Source: CAUYUA01 sp963575675 (lineage in GTDB: Bacteria > Pseudomonadota > Alphaproteobacteria > Azospirillales > Azospirillaceae). Taken from it: a stretch of DNA of 55,047 bases. The notes below the pieces were generated by a model. That model worked only from the letters and a program-made list of their open reading frames with translations. It was not told the origin of the DNA and made no database searches. How positions within the stretch are numbered: the first letter of the stretch is position 1; the number at the start of each line of letters is the position of its first letter. The stretch covers positions 1 through 55,047 of the forward strand of contig CAUYUA010000110.1 in NCBI GenBank assembly GCA_963575675.1, written 5' to 3'. Positions 1 to 8,088 of the stretch are shown in pieces. Position numbers and translations under genes: made by a program.

Positions 1-2004
1 TTTTTACTTGGCGTGACGAACGCTCTTTTGGCGCGCGCGACGAACGACTCTACATCCGAGTCGCGACGACCACCGCGTTGTCGACTTTATGGGTGCGAAT
101 TATTGACGGCGCCTTGGGGAGTGGCGACTCTGCGTTTGGCGCGCTCCCGCGCCGCTTTACGCGCCGCATACCCCGAGTCGCCCTCGATCGCCGCCGGAAG
201 CATTCTTTTAGGCAGCGCGCTCGCCCCGATTCGGTTGCCGCCGTCCTCAACATTGGTTGTTCTAGGCAATCCGCCATGGTCGGGGCATTCGGCCAATCCC
301 GGAGCCTGGATCGATGCTCTGATGCGTGGGCCGGATCCGGACACAGGGTGTCCCGTCGAAGATTACTTCTCCATTAACGGACATCCCCTTCAAGAACGCA
401 ATCTAAAGTGGCTCAATGACGACTATGTGAAGTTCATGCGTCTCGGACAATGGAGGATCGAACAGGCCGGAAGCGGGATTTTAGCGTTCATCACCAATCA
501 TGGGTACATCGAAAATCCAACGTTTCGCGCAATGCGACACAGCCTGATGTGCAGCTTCGACGCTCTGTATATCATTGACATGCATGGCAACTCCAAAAAG
601 CGTGAACACGCCCGCGATCAGAATTTGTTCGAAATCCGCCAAGGCGCTGCAATCGGTTTATTTGTAAGATTTCCGAGAACATCAACCACCGCGCCGCGTC
701 GCGCAATCGTGCGTCACGTCGATTTATGGGGACGACGCGCTGAGGGGGACGATGGAGGAAAACTCGGATGGTTGGAGCATCATACGATTGAAACCACCTC
801 TTGGAAAATTATTCAACCCACGACGCCTCATTTTTTGTTTCGTCCCTTCGATCAAGATATTATCTCCGAATACGAATCCGGATGGGCGATCAATGCTATT
901 TTTTCGCTCGGTTCAATCGGAATCGCCACCAGTCGAGATCGGTTGGCGGTGGGATTCTCCGCCGAAGAGTTGGAAAAACGCATCGAGGCGTTTTTGGACC
1001 CGACATTATCAGATCAAATCGCCCGAGAACATTACTTGGGACCGCGCGATAAGCTTCAGATTGAACGTGTGCGCGTCGCCTTGCGCGCTGATTCCGAGTG
1101 GCGACGCTCTATAACGTCATGTCTTTATCGTCCATTCGATCGACGCGCGCTGTTGTATCATCCTTTGATCTTGGAACGCGCTCGCACGCGTGTCATGGCG
1201 CAGATGCGGCCATCAAGGAAAGGATTTTCTCAAAATCTAGGCATGATCGTTTGTCGCGGAAAAGAGATCGGCCGAGAGTGGGAGCATGTCTTTTGTTCCA
1301 AGGAGATTATACAACTTCACTCGGCGTCTTTAAAGGAGGGAAACTATTTATTTCCTCTGTATTCGTTTTTTCAGGATGTGAACGGAGACACAGAGAGACG
1401 CCCCAATTTTTGCTCTGAATTTACAGAGTATCTACCATTATTATTCGATGGATATTCTCCGGAACCAGAGGAAGTTTTTTATTATTTATATGCGGTTCTT
1501 CATGCGCCGTCTTATCGCGCACGTTACGCGGATCCACTGAAATCCGATTTTCCAAGAGTCCCTTTTGCGCGCCATCGTTCTTTATTTCTGTCTTTGGCGG
1601 AACACGGGAAGCGTTTGGTTTCTTTGCATCTAGGAGAAGTCATAGCGGCGTCGAACGTCGCGTTTCATACGGAAGCCGGTAATATGACTATTGAGTTTGT
1701 CGTTTTTTTGCCTGGAGTCGATAATGGTGAAACCGATCAAATCCGAATCAATAAGCAGGCTTTTTTTTCGGGAATCCCCATAGCGGCGTGGAACGGATAT
1801 ATCGGCGGATATCACATTGCATCGCGTTGGTTAAAAGACCGCATCGGTCGGAATTTGACATCGCAGGACGTTGAAACTTATCGCGCTCTGATTGGCGCGT
1901 TGACGGAATCAGCGAGTATCATGACAATAATTGATCAAAACATTGATCAAAACGGTGGATGGCCCGACGCTTTCCAGAGAAAAGAAGAAAATAAAAGAAA
2001 ATAA
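1..2004 (+). CDS. Type ISP-like restriction-modification enzyme, adenine methyltransferase and specificity part (5' end cut off)
   Basis: The frame is open from base 1, so the gene starts upstream of the window; the GTG at 13 is probably internal. The visible part has a class-gamma N6-adenine methyltransferase core. A motif X/II-like segment (LYGCELLTAPWGVATLRL, about residues 25-42 from the GTG) is followed by the catalytic NPPW at 86-89, inside VVLGNPPWSG. The C-terminal third (LLFDGYSPEPEEVFYYLYAVLHA and the following RYADPLKSDFPRVP region) resembles the specificity domain of type ISP single-chain enzymes such as LlaGI/LlaBIII. In those enzymes a nuclease and helicase precede the methyltransferase, and that part would lie left of base 1. 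If the upstream part is missing, the gene would be a solitary methyltransferase. The product would protect host DNA and cut foreign DNA. A family-A repeat follows the stop directly. Confidence 0.8.
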   Translation, partial: FLLGVTNALLARATNDSTSESRRPPRCRLYGCELLTAPWGVATLRLARSRAALRAAYPESPSIAAGSILLGSALAPIRLPPSSTLVVLGNPPWSGHSANPGAWIDALMRGPDPDTGCPVEDYFSINGHPLQERNLKWLNDDYVKFMRLGQWRIEQAGSGILAFITNHGYIENPTFRAMRHSLMCSFDALYIIDMHGNSKKREHARDQNLFEIRQGAAIGLFVRFPRTSTTAPRRAIVRHVDLWGRRAEGDDGGKLGWLEHHTIETTSWKIIQPTTPHFLFRPFDQDIISEYESGWAINAIFSLGSIGIATSRDRLAVGFSAEELEKRIEAFLDPTLSDQIAREHYLGPRDKLQIERVRVALRADSEWRRSITSCLYRPFDRRALLYHPLILERARTRVMAQMRPSRKGFSQNLGMIVCRGKEIGREWEHVFCSKEIIQLHSASLKEGNYLFPLYSFFQDVNGDTERRPNFCSEFTEYLPLLFDGYSPEPEEVFYYLYAVLHAPSYRARYADPLKSDFPRVPFARHRSLFLSLAEHGKRLVSLHLGEVIAASNVAFHTEAGNMTIEFVVFLPGVDNGETDQIRINKQAFFSGIPIAAWNGYIGGYHIASRWLKDRIGRNLTSQDVETYRALIGALTESASIMTIIDQNIDQNGGWPDAFQRKEENKRK

Positions 2005-2007
2005 ATA

Positions 2008-2268
2008 AGAAAATTAAAAGGGTCCAGGGACTGTGTTCCTGGTCGCCGGGGATCATAAGGGGGGAGCGAAAGCCCCCCTTATTCGCGAAGCGATTTTCCT
2101 CTGGAATTGCTTGGGATTATTTACAATAGAAAGCATCCCAGAAAACACTTCAGAAAACACCTCAAAGCTCCAGAGAAAGATCGCTTCGCGAATAAGGGGG
2201 GCTTTCGCTCCCCCCTTATAATCCCCGGCGACCAGGAACATAGTCCCTGGACCCTTTTAATTTTCTCA
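2008..2268. repeat. Family A palindromic repeat, full two-armed copy
   Basis: Near-perfect inverted repeat of about 260 bp. The left arm starts AAAATTAAAAGGGTCCAGGG and the right arm is its reverse complement. Each arm holds its own small hairpins, a GGGGGG/CCCCCC stem and a TTCGCGAAGCGA palindrome. It lies between two convergent genes. The G/C stem with A-rich and T-rich flanks on both sides suits a terminator for both. It has no credible ORF. Confidence 0.85.
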
Positions 2269-2275
2269 TTTTCAT

Positions 2276-3631
2276 TCAGTTCGGTAAAAAAACGGAAACA
2301 CACAATCCTCCCTCCGGTCGATTTCGTAAGACAACATCTCCTCCATGTCCGCGAATAATCGTGCGAGCAACCGACAATCCCAACCCCGCCCCCCCCGTGT
2401 TGCGATTACGTGAACGCTCCAAACGATAAAACGGCTGAAAAACCTTTTCACTCTCCGAGTCCGGAATACCGGGCCCCTGATCTTCAATCAATACTAAAAT
2501 TTGCCCGTCTTCGATCTCCAAACGCACGCAAGCGCCCCCTCCATAATATATCGCGTTGTCAATCAAATTCCCAAAAGCGCGACGCAACGCAATCGGACGA
2601 AATCGACACGATAAATGCGGAACCCCTTGATAATCCGCCTCAAACCCCGCATCGTTGCGATCTTCGCACAGACTTTGCAGCAAATCAGCCAAATCCGCAG
2701 CAACTCTAGGCTCTTTCTGTGCGTCGTCACGCGCAAACGCCAGAGTCGAAGAAATCATCGCCTCCATTTCATCCAAATCGGCCAATATTCTCTGCTGTTG
2801 AGCCGTGTCTTCAATCAGCTCCGCACGCAACCGCAGCCGCGTCAAAGGCGTCCGTAGATCATGGCTGATCGCCGCCAACATTTGAGTCCGGTCTTCAATA
2901 AACCGCCGCAATCGATCCTGCATCCCGTTCAAGGCGCGCGCCGCCGCTCGAAGCTCGCGCGGGCCGGCCTCCGGCAAAGGATGCGTCTGTCCGTCCACAC
3001 TCAACCGCTCCGCCGCCTGCGCAAAAGCCGCCAACGGCGCCGTGATCCGCTGAGCCGCCCACAAAGACAAACCCGTCACCGCCAAACCGATCAACCCCAT
3101 CCACAAACCAAACCGCAACAAACGAAACGGACCTCCGAGAGGATCATTGGTGACAAAAATCAGCCACGAACCATCCGTCAGCGCTAAAAACAAACGCATG
3201 CGAATCGGAGACGCATGCGGCGCGTTCCAAGGCGCCGCCGCCAGTATGCCCAGAGTCGATTCACGATTGACTTCTAGAATAATCTCGCGCGAGGGATCTC
3301 CAAGCTCAGCTCGCAAACGTTTGCGCAAACGCTCGGCGCCGGAGCCTATACGATTCTCGACGTTCTGGGGACGATCCGGACGCCATTCCACACCCAAAAT
3401 AGGATCGTCAACCGCTCGCACTGTGCGCATGCGATTCGGAACGGCGGTGCTCTCCACGAGCTGCGCAATCGCCGAAATCCGCTGAATCAACACAGGAAGA
3501 TGATGCACCGGCTGAGGCTCGCCGCGATCTGTCAGATAGACCAGTGCGCTGATCGCCTGCGTCACCAACAACGCCAAAACAACCGTCCAGGCCGTGCGCG
3601 CGGCAATGCCGTCTGCCCATCGACGAAACAT
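2276..3631 (-). CDS. EnvZ-like membrane sensor histidine kinase
   Basis: Inner-membrane two-component kinase of 451 residues. It has a first membrane segment at about 13-33, a periplasmic region to about 168, a second membrane segment at about 172-192, HAMP at about 192-245, and an H-box (AAISHDLRTPLTRLRLR) with the phospho-acceptor His at 257. The ATPase has an N-box (NLIDNAIYYGG, about 356), G1 (DQGPGIP, 384-390), an F-box (FQPFYRLERS, about 399) and G2 (GGAGLGLS, 413-420). All catalytic motifs are present, so it should be active. EnvZ/OmpR kinases normally follow their response regulator, but none is adjacent: the divergent upstream neighbour is a small unknown ORF. The partner regulator and the stimulus are therefore unknown. 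Confidence 0.88.
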   Translation of the reverse strand: MFRRWADGIAARTAWTVVLALLVTQAISALVYLTDRGEPQPVHHLPVLIQRISAIAQLVESTAVPNRMRTVRAVDDPILGVEWRPDRPQNVENRIGSGAERLRKRLRAELGDPSREIILEVNRESTLGILAAAPWNAPHASPIRMRLFLALTDGSWLIFVTNDPLGGPFRLLRFGLWMGLIGLAVTGLSLWAAQRITAPLAAFAQAAERLSVDGQTHPLPEAGPRELRAAARALNGMQDRLRRFIEDRTQMLAAISHDLRTPLTRLRLRAELIEDTAQQQRILADLDEMEAMISSTLAFARDDAQKEPRVAADLADLLQSLCEDRNDAGFEADYQGVPHLSCRFRPIALRRAFGNLIDNAIYYGGGACVRLEIEDGQILVLIEDQGPGIPDSESEKVFQPFYRLERSRNRNTGGAGLGLSVARTIIRGHGGDVVLRNRPEGGLCVSVFLPN

Positions 3632-3767
3632 AGAGCGTCTCCCTTCGGTTGTGCGAATCCTGCATTCTTTGACTTGAATCCGATATGAAACCAGTTTTGT
3701 CCATATCGCTATTTTGTTGCGCCTCGTGCTAAAAGAACCGGAACGAAGTATAATGGGAGTCGATCCG

Positions 3768-3998
3768 ATGAGCCACGCCTCCTCGGCCAGCCCGGCCGAA
3801 CGCGCCTATCTACTGACCCAGGCCGAGAACATTGCGAAGCATCATTATTTAGATGTTGCATCTCGATATGCAAAAGACTTTATGGGCGGAACCGGCCCTT
3901 ATGACCACCCAACCAATTTGACCGAGGTGGAAGAAGCGCGCAAGACTTATGAAGAATTAAAAGAAGCGCGCTTGTTGGCGGAAAACAGCGAGCACTGA
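3768..3998 (+). CDS. Small conserved-looking hypothetical protein
   Basis: A 76-residue acidic soluble protein starting MSHASSASPAERAYLL. The ATG at 3768 is chosen because GGGAG lies 8 bases upstream; an in-frame ATG at 3753 has no comparable site. There is no signal peptide or membrane segment. The C-terminal half (LTEVEEARKTYEELKEARLL) should form one or two helices. I do not recognise the family. It is divergent from the histidine kinase gene and ends just before a family-A repeat. Confidence 0.55.
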   Translation: MSHASSASPAERAYLLTQAENIAKHHYLDVASRYAKDFMGGTGPYDHPTNLTEVEEARKTYEELKEARLLAENSEH

Positions 3999-4004
3999 TT
4001 CTGC

Positions 4005-4160
4005 ATAAAAACTAAAAAGGTCCAGAGACTGTGTTCTCAGCCGCTCGGACCAAGGACGAAAGCCCCCCTTATTCGCGAAGCGCCCCAACCGCTTAAGGAA
4101 GAGCTTTTGTCCTTGGCCCGAGCGGCTGAGAACACAGTCTCTGGACCTTTTTAGTTTTTA
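4005..4160. repeat. Family A palindromic repeat, compact copy
   Basis: Inverted repeat with arms of about 50 bp that match except for one base, starting ATAAAAACTAAAAAGGTCC and ending in its reverse complement. It lies between the convergent small ORF and the speE remnant. Its right edge supplies the TAA stop of the remnant (4158-4160 on the minus strand). It should form a strong cruciform or terminator hairpin. Confidence 0.85.
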
Positions 4161-4565
4161 TACGAGAATCGAGAGGCCATGAGGCGAACGCCAGATAATA
4201 ACGGCGACAACGCCGCCAAAATCAACTCCGTCTGCAATCACCAAAGAAGCGCGAGGATCATCAAAAGCGCCCGCACTGATCGAAGGCAAATATCTCTGCG
4301 ACACATCGACCACGCCTCGATCGATTTCCACCATCGTGACCGATTCAACCGCACGATGTTCCAAACAGCGACGCAACGCGCCGCCATCTCCGCCTTCGAT
4401 GACCAGAATCTTCTTCACCGCCCCATGCGCCAAAATCGGAACATGAGCCAACATCTCATGATAAATAAATTCGTCGCCTTCCGTGGTTTGAATCACACCA
4501 TCCAAGGCCAAAACCCGGCCAACAACCGGGTTCTGAAAAATGACCAATTCTTGAACGCACGCCAC
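4158..4565 (-). pseudogene. speE: Truncated spermidine synthase (speE) remnant
   Basis: The translation clearly matches the middle of SpeE, the aminopropyltransferase that makes spermidine from putrescine. It has the blocks LVIFQNPVVGRVLALDGVIQ, TTEGDEFIYHEMLAHVPILA and the SAM-like nucleotide motif, here IEGGDGGALR where most homologues have IGGGDGG, then VEIDRGVVD and the SAGAFDDPRASLVIADG block. The first 30 or so residues of a normal SpeE are absent. After the AFDDPR block the reading decays: AVIIWRSPHGL stands where VIIVDSTDP-G is expected, so the catalytic Asp motif is lost. The frame then ends at the edge of a family-A repeat. About 130 of some 280-300 residues remain. Upstream, the same frame is entered directly after the TGA of the RHH gene. 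Almost certainly non-functional. Confidence 0.82.
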
Positions 4566-4574
4566 ATTCGAAAG

Positions 4575-4964
4575 TCAGTTCTCCAAAAACATTTCTCTTC
4601 TTTCACGACGCCGCGTTTCACGCTTGTTTTCCATTTCTTGCGGTAATCCGCCATGCCCCACTTGCCGATGCCCTTCTTCCGTGACCGCTTGTCGGTAGTA
4701 AGCCAGAATAAACGTGCGAATCGCCGCCGTTAAGGATAATGGACAGCACTTTCCCTCCATAGCCCGACAATGGCGATCAATCAAAGAAGCCACTTGATGA
4801 ACACTCATGCTTTCGCGTAGAGCGATCTCGTTTAATGAATTCCACATCGATTGCTCTAAACGAATACTGGTTCTATGCCCATTAATCGTTACACAACGAC
4901 TAATCAACCCTTCCCTAAGCGGAGGAAGAGTGCTTTCTACAAGATCATTTCTTAGGATGGTCAT
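4575..4964 (-). CDS. Ribbon-helix-helix (RHH_4-type) regulator
   Basis: A 129-residue protein with a ribbon-helix-helix core: the strand CVTINGHRTSIRLEQ (about 24-38), then helices MWNSLNEIALRESM and SVHQVASLIDRHC. This is typical of the small alphaproteobacterial RHH_4 family of presumed DNA-binding proteins. The C-terminal part is charged (MENKRETRRRERREM) and unlikely to be folded. GGGGG lies about 10-15 bases before the ATG. The stop TGA is in frame with the speE remnant, which begins 9 bases later, so readthrough would give a hybrid protein. The regulated genes are unknown. Confidence 0.72.
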   Translation of the reverse strand: MTILRNDLVESTLPPLREGLISRCVTINGHRTSIRLEQSMWNSLNEIALRESMSVHQVASLIDRHCRAMEGKCCPLSLTAAIRTFILAYYRQAVTEEGHRQVGHGGLPQEMENKRETRRRERREMFLEN

Positions 4965-5323
4965 TGTTCTTTACACGCCCCCTTCATCAACCGACACGTT
5001 TCTTTCTATGTCGGCATCGGCTCCTTCGGCTGAAGGTCATAATATATTATGATTAATATGTTTTTCTCAACAAAAAAAGCGCTTTGGACCCCACGTTTTT
5101 TTATTTTTTGTCTTTATCCCATCTCTGGGTAGGGTCATTCATCACAACAAGGCGTCACATCAACTCATTTTCTTAGCGATACAACCTTTCAGTGACGCCG
5201 TATCCAAAAGACACTGTATCCAAAACTCGGGAATTTATTAAAAAATTAATGATTTTATGCAAAACAACCGCAAGCTCCGCCTCTTCCAAGAAATTCTCTC
5301 TTTTTTGGCTCCTTGAATTTACT
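4965..5323. other. Non-coding gap
   Basis: This gap of about 360 bp, richer in A+T, lies between the start of the RHH gene and the end of bolA, both on the minus strand. It should carry the RHH promoter. I see no RNA gene, no strong palindrome and no credible ORF in it. Confidence 0.5.
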
Positions 5324-5611
5324 TTATACGTCGCAACGCGCCTGCTCCTCCGGCGTCAAAGCCCGAACACTAAGCGCATGCACTCGCTCAGCGATTTCCG
5401 CCGCCAAGAGACGTTGTATCATGCGTTCTCTTTCGAGGCGCGGCAAACCCGAGAAAATCGAAGAAACCACTGTAATTCGAAAATGGGTCTCTCCGCCGGG
5501 GTGCGCGCCTGCATGTCCAATGTGCCGACTTGACTCGTCAACAACGTCGAGACGAATCGGCGACAAGGCCGTCATCAAATGGCTCCGAATGCGATCCGCG
5601 TAGACAGACAC
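5324..5611 (-). CDS. bolA: BolA family protein
   Basis: A 95-residue BolA-like protein. The block LDVVDESSRHIGHAGAHPGG followed by ETHFRITVVSSIFSGLPRLE is the family signature, with the conserved His residues that bind a [2Fe-2S] cluster together with a monothiol glutaredoxin. The class II KH-like fold continues to the helix RMIQRLLAAEIAERVHALS. The start is a GTG, fixed by a near-perfect AGGAGGT 6 bases upstream. Its role is probably in iron-sulfur cluster handling or stress response. No glutaredoxin gene is adjacent; rlmJ lies upstream on the same strand, 140 bp away. Confidence 0.9.
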   Translation of the reverse strand: MSVYADRIRSHLMTALSPIRLDVVDESSRHIGHAGAHPGGETHFRITVVSSIFSGLPRLERERMIQRLLAAEIAERVHALSVRALTPEEQARCDV

Positions 5612-5751
5612 AACCTACCTCCTCACATCCGACGGATGCACACCACATTTTGAGAAGTGCGCCCCTCAGAAACCTTCATCACTCTTTATCAGGAAATTAT
5701 AACAGAACTTCCGACAGTGTCACCGTTTCTTCTTGCTGGATCTTTTAAATT

Positions 5752-6648
5752 TTATTCGGAGTTTGCGTTTTCCGACCCAACCAGCCAATCGATTCGCCCT
5801 CCGCCCGCAACCGCGCCCAAAGATCGATGCAGAACAGGCAAGAGATCCCTCAATTTCTGGTCAAAACGCCAAGGCGGGTTAACAACAATCATCCCACATC
5901 CATTCAGACGCCGAATGTCGTCTTCCGGAAGAATCATCAATTCAGCCGCCATCATCTTCTGAATTCCGGCGGCAATCAAAGCCTCGTGAAATCTCCAAAC
6001 CGCCGCACGCTCTTTGATGGGGTGCCACGCCAAATAAACTCCGGTCGGCCACCGTCGATAAGCCGTTTGCAGCCCTCGCGCCAAACGCTCGAATTCATCC
6101 GTCGCTTCAAAGGGAGGATCAAGCAAAACGACGCCACGTCGTTCCGGTGGCGGCAAACGCGCTTTGAGAGCCTCATAAGCATCAAGATTGTGTATCTCGA
6201 CTTGACGATCTCCGGCAAAGGCGCGCTTAAGCGTCATAAAATCTTCCGGATGCCGCTCGGAGGCAACCAAGCGATCTCCGACGCGCAGCAATCTCCGCGC
6301 AAGACGAGGCGAACCAGGATAATAACGAATATCCCGAAAAGGCTCTTTCAACGAAACATCGGGATTCAAAGACTCTATCGCCGCAAAGTAAGCTTTGACC
6401 GCCGTATGAACAGTCTCCGGAAAAGTCACGTTTGCGCGACTCTCCAACAAAGAAAGAACGCCTCCAACGGCTTCCCCGGTTTTCTGGGCCGCCTCACTGC
6501 GCAAATCATACAGACCAATTCCGGCATGGGCGTCTAGAACACAAAAAGGCGTTGGCTTTTGGCGCAAATGCTCCAAAACCAACACCAAAATGAGATGCTT
6601 AAAAACGTCCGCAAAGTTTCCGGCGTGATAAACGTGCCGGTAATTCAT
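5752..6648 (-). CDS. rlmJ: 23S rRNA (adenine(2030)-N6)-methyltransferase RlmJ
   Basis: A 298-residue RlmJ with the characteristic N-terminus MNYRHVYHAGNFADVFKHLI. It has the SAM-binding motif LDAHAGIGLYDL and the catalytic motif IV as LLDPPFE in the stretch after PPPERRGVV. It methylates A2030 of 23S rRNA on the free 50S precursor. The length matches the family (about 280 in E. coli). Its start is an ATG at the conserved family start. It stands alone or with bolA downstream on the same strand. Confidence 0.93.
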   Translation of the reverse strand: MNYRHVYHAGNFADVFKHLILVLVLEHLRQKPTPFCVLDAHAGIGLYDLRSEAAQKTGEAVGGVLSLLESRANVTFPETVHTAVKAYFAAIESLNPDVSLKEPFRDIRYYPGSPRLARRLLRVGDRLVASERHPEDFMTLKRAFAGDRQVEIHNLDAYEALKARLPPPERRGVVLLDPPFEATDEFERLARGLQTAYRRWPTGVYLAWHPIKERAAVWRFHEALIAAGIQKMMAAELMILPEDDIRRLNGCGMIVVNPPWRFDQKLRDLLPVLHRSLGAVAGGGRIDWLVGSENANSE

Positions 6649-6766
6649 GGCGCGACAACCTATCTAGATATTGAGCGCCGTTGAACTCAAGAAACCAGCG
6701 CCGAAACAGGGGAACGGACGTTAAAACGCCTACCCGTCTTAGAAACGCCTACCGTTCCGTGAACGC

Positions 6767-7441
6767 CTACCGTTCCGTGCTGGCAACCTGAGCTTCACGG
6801 AAAGCGCGGCGAGTGCGAGGCGCAATGGAGGCCACGTTTGTCTTCTGGCAACGCGGCGATTCCAACATACGGGCGCTTTTCCAATCGAACTCAACCAGAT
6901 GCTGCCAAACCCGGCAGAGATACGCCTGAGCATGCTGCGGAGACGCGCCATTATACCGAGCGACGGCGGCTTTCCAGGTCCCAACTTCGCCGTGCAAGCG
7001 CACCAGCAACTTTCCGGCGTAAAGCACATTGGCCTCGGGATCGACGATGCGCTCAACCGGCTTAAAATTTTTGTGGTGATGCGTCAGAGAAAGCTGCATG
7101 CAACCGACATAAACATTGGAGCGCATCCCGCCGTTGCGATCTTGAATCAAACGCAGAGCGCCATGGGCGTCTTGAGCAAAATGAGAACGATTGCCGACCG
7201 ATATCGCGTAGGGTTGAGGTTCGCCGTCTTGACCGCTCTCCACAAGAGCAATCGCCAAAAGCAAACCACTGGGGATATGAAGCCGCTGTTCGACCTGAAT
7301 AAGGTGCCCACTGCAATTCTGTTCAGCCGCCGAAGCGGATTGAGCCACCGTCACGGCCGCCACACTCAACATTCCCAAACCAAGGAGAACGATTCTCACG
7401 CCACTCAACATCCCTTTAACCTGTCGCGTTACGTCCTGCAT
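6767..7441 (-). CDS. Exported lytic transglycosylase, SLT domain
   Basis: A 224-residue exported murein-cleaving enzyme. The start at 7441 (MQDVTRQVKGMLSG) is preferred over upstream ATGs because GGGAG stands 7 bases before it. A signal peptide follows (VLLGLGMLSVAAVTVAQSASA). The SLT fold has IPSGLLLAIALVESG with the catalytic Glu in VESG, then the YVGCMQLSLTHH and VLYAGKLLVRLHGEVGTWKA blocks and the AVARYNGASPQHAQAYLCRV end. The lineage resembles the small transglycosylases that make gaps for secretion or flagellar machines, but no such genes are adjacent. Two 18-bp tandem copies of AACGCCTACCGTTCCGTG overlap its 3' end. Confidence 0.82.
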   Translation of the reverse strand: MQDVTRQVKGMLSGVRIVLLGLGMLSVAAVTVAQSASAAEQNCSGHLIQVEQRLHIPSGLLLAIALVESGQDGEPQPYAISVGNRSHFAQDAHGALRLIQDRNGGMRSNVYVGCMQLSLTHHHKNFKPVERIVDPEANVLYAGKLLVRLHGEVGTWKAAVARYNGASPQHAQAYLCRVWQHLVEFDWKSARMLESPRCQKTNVASIAPRTRRAFREAQVASTER

Positions 7442-8088
7442 GGCTTTACTCCCTTTGCCTCGGCGGCGTAATTTGCCGACCACGATAATACTTTGAGGAT
7501 AAGAAACACTGACGACTGAATTCTCTGGTTAACGACCACTCCGGGTTTTTCGTTTCTTCATTATTGAACAAACACGCCCCGTTTTTGACCGTTCTTGAAC
7601 AACCACCGTTTTAGATTCCAATACCACATTAAACTTCTTGTTCTTCTGAATCTCACCCACACCGATTGGATCGCAGGCTTATCACAGAGGACGGGTTTTT
7701 CATTTTTCCGCTGAATTCCTCGTGACATGTTGCACCTTTGACGAAAATTGTATTGGTCGTCAACTTTTAAATTTTCTCCGGGTCGAACAAGGCCCGAGGT
7801 TTCATGCATGCTTTTAGAAATATTTTGTGTGGTATCAACGACTTGCAACAAATTGAAATATTTTGTGAAAAACTAGCTATCCTATTGTTATATAATGAGA
7901 AAAAGCCTATAAAGCACTTTTTTCCAAAGAAATTTTCAAACCTGTGGCGGATCGGTTGCGCCAAGGTATAAGCTTCACCAATGAAAGAATTTATACCGAT
8001 AATTTACAGACTTCGAGAGGTGTTTATGGTAGCGGATAATTAATCATTCGAACTTCAGACCGTCCTTCAAGAAAGACCTGCTAATCCA
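7442..8088. other. Divergent non-coding gap
   Basis: About 650 bp of A+T-rich DNA lie between two divergently transcribed genes and must hold both promoters. A minus-strand reading frame at 7561-7851 has no recognisable domain or good start. I see no RNA gene here and no family A or B repeat. Confidence 0.45.

Noticed and set aside
2033..2303. Several short frames in both directions
   Set aside because: They are translations of the palindromic family-A repeat.
4575..4964. Antitoxin of a toxin-antitoxin pair
   Set aside because: RHH proteins can be antitoxins, but no toxin-like ORF is adjacent; the neighbour is the speE remnant.
7561..7851. 96-residue minus-strand frame
   Set aside because: A+T-rich non-coding gap; no domain or good start.
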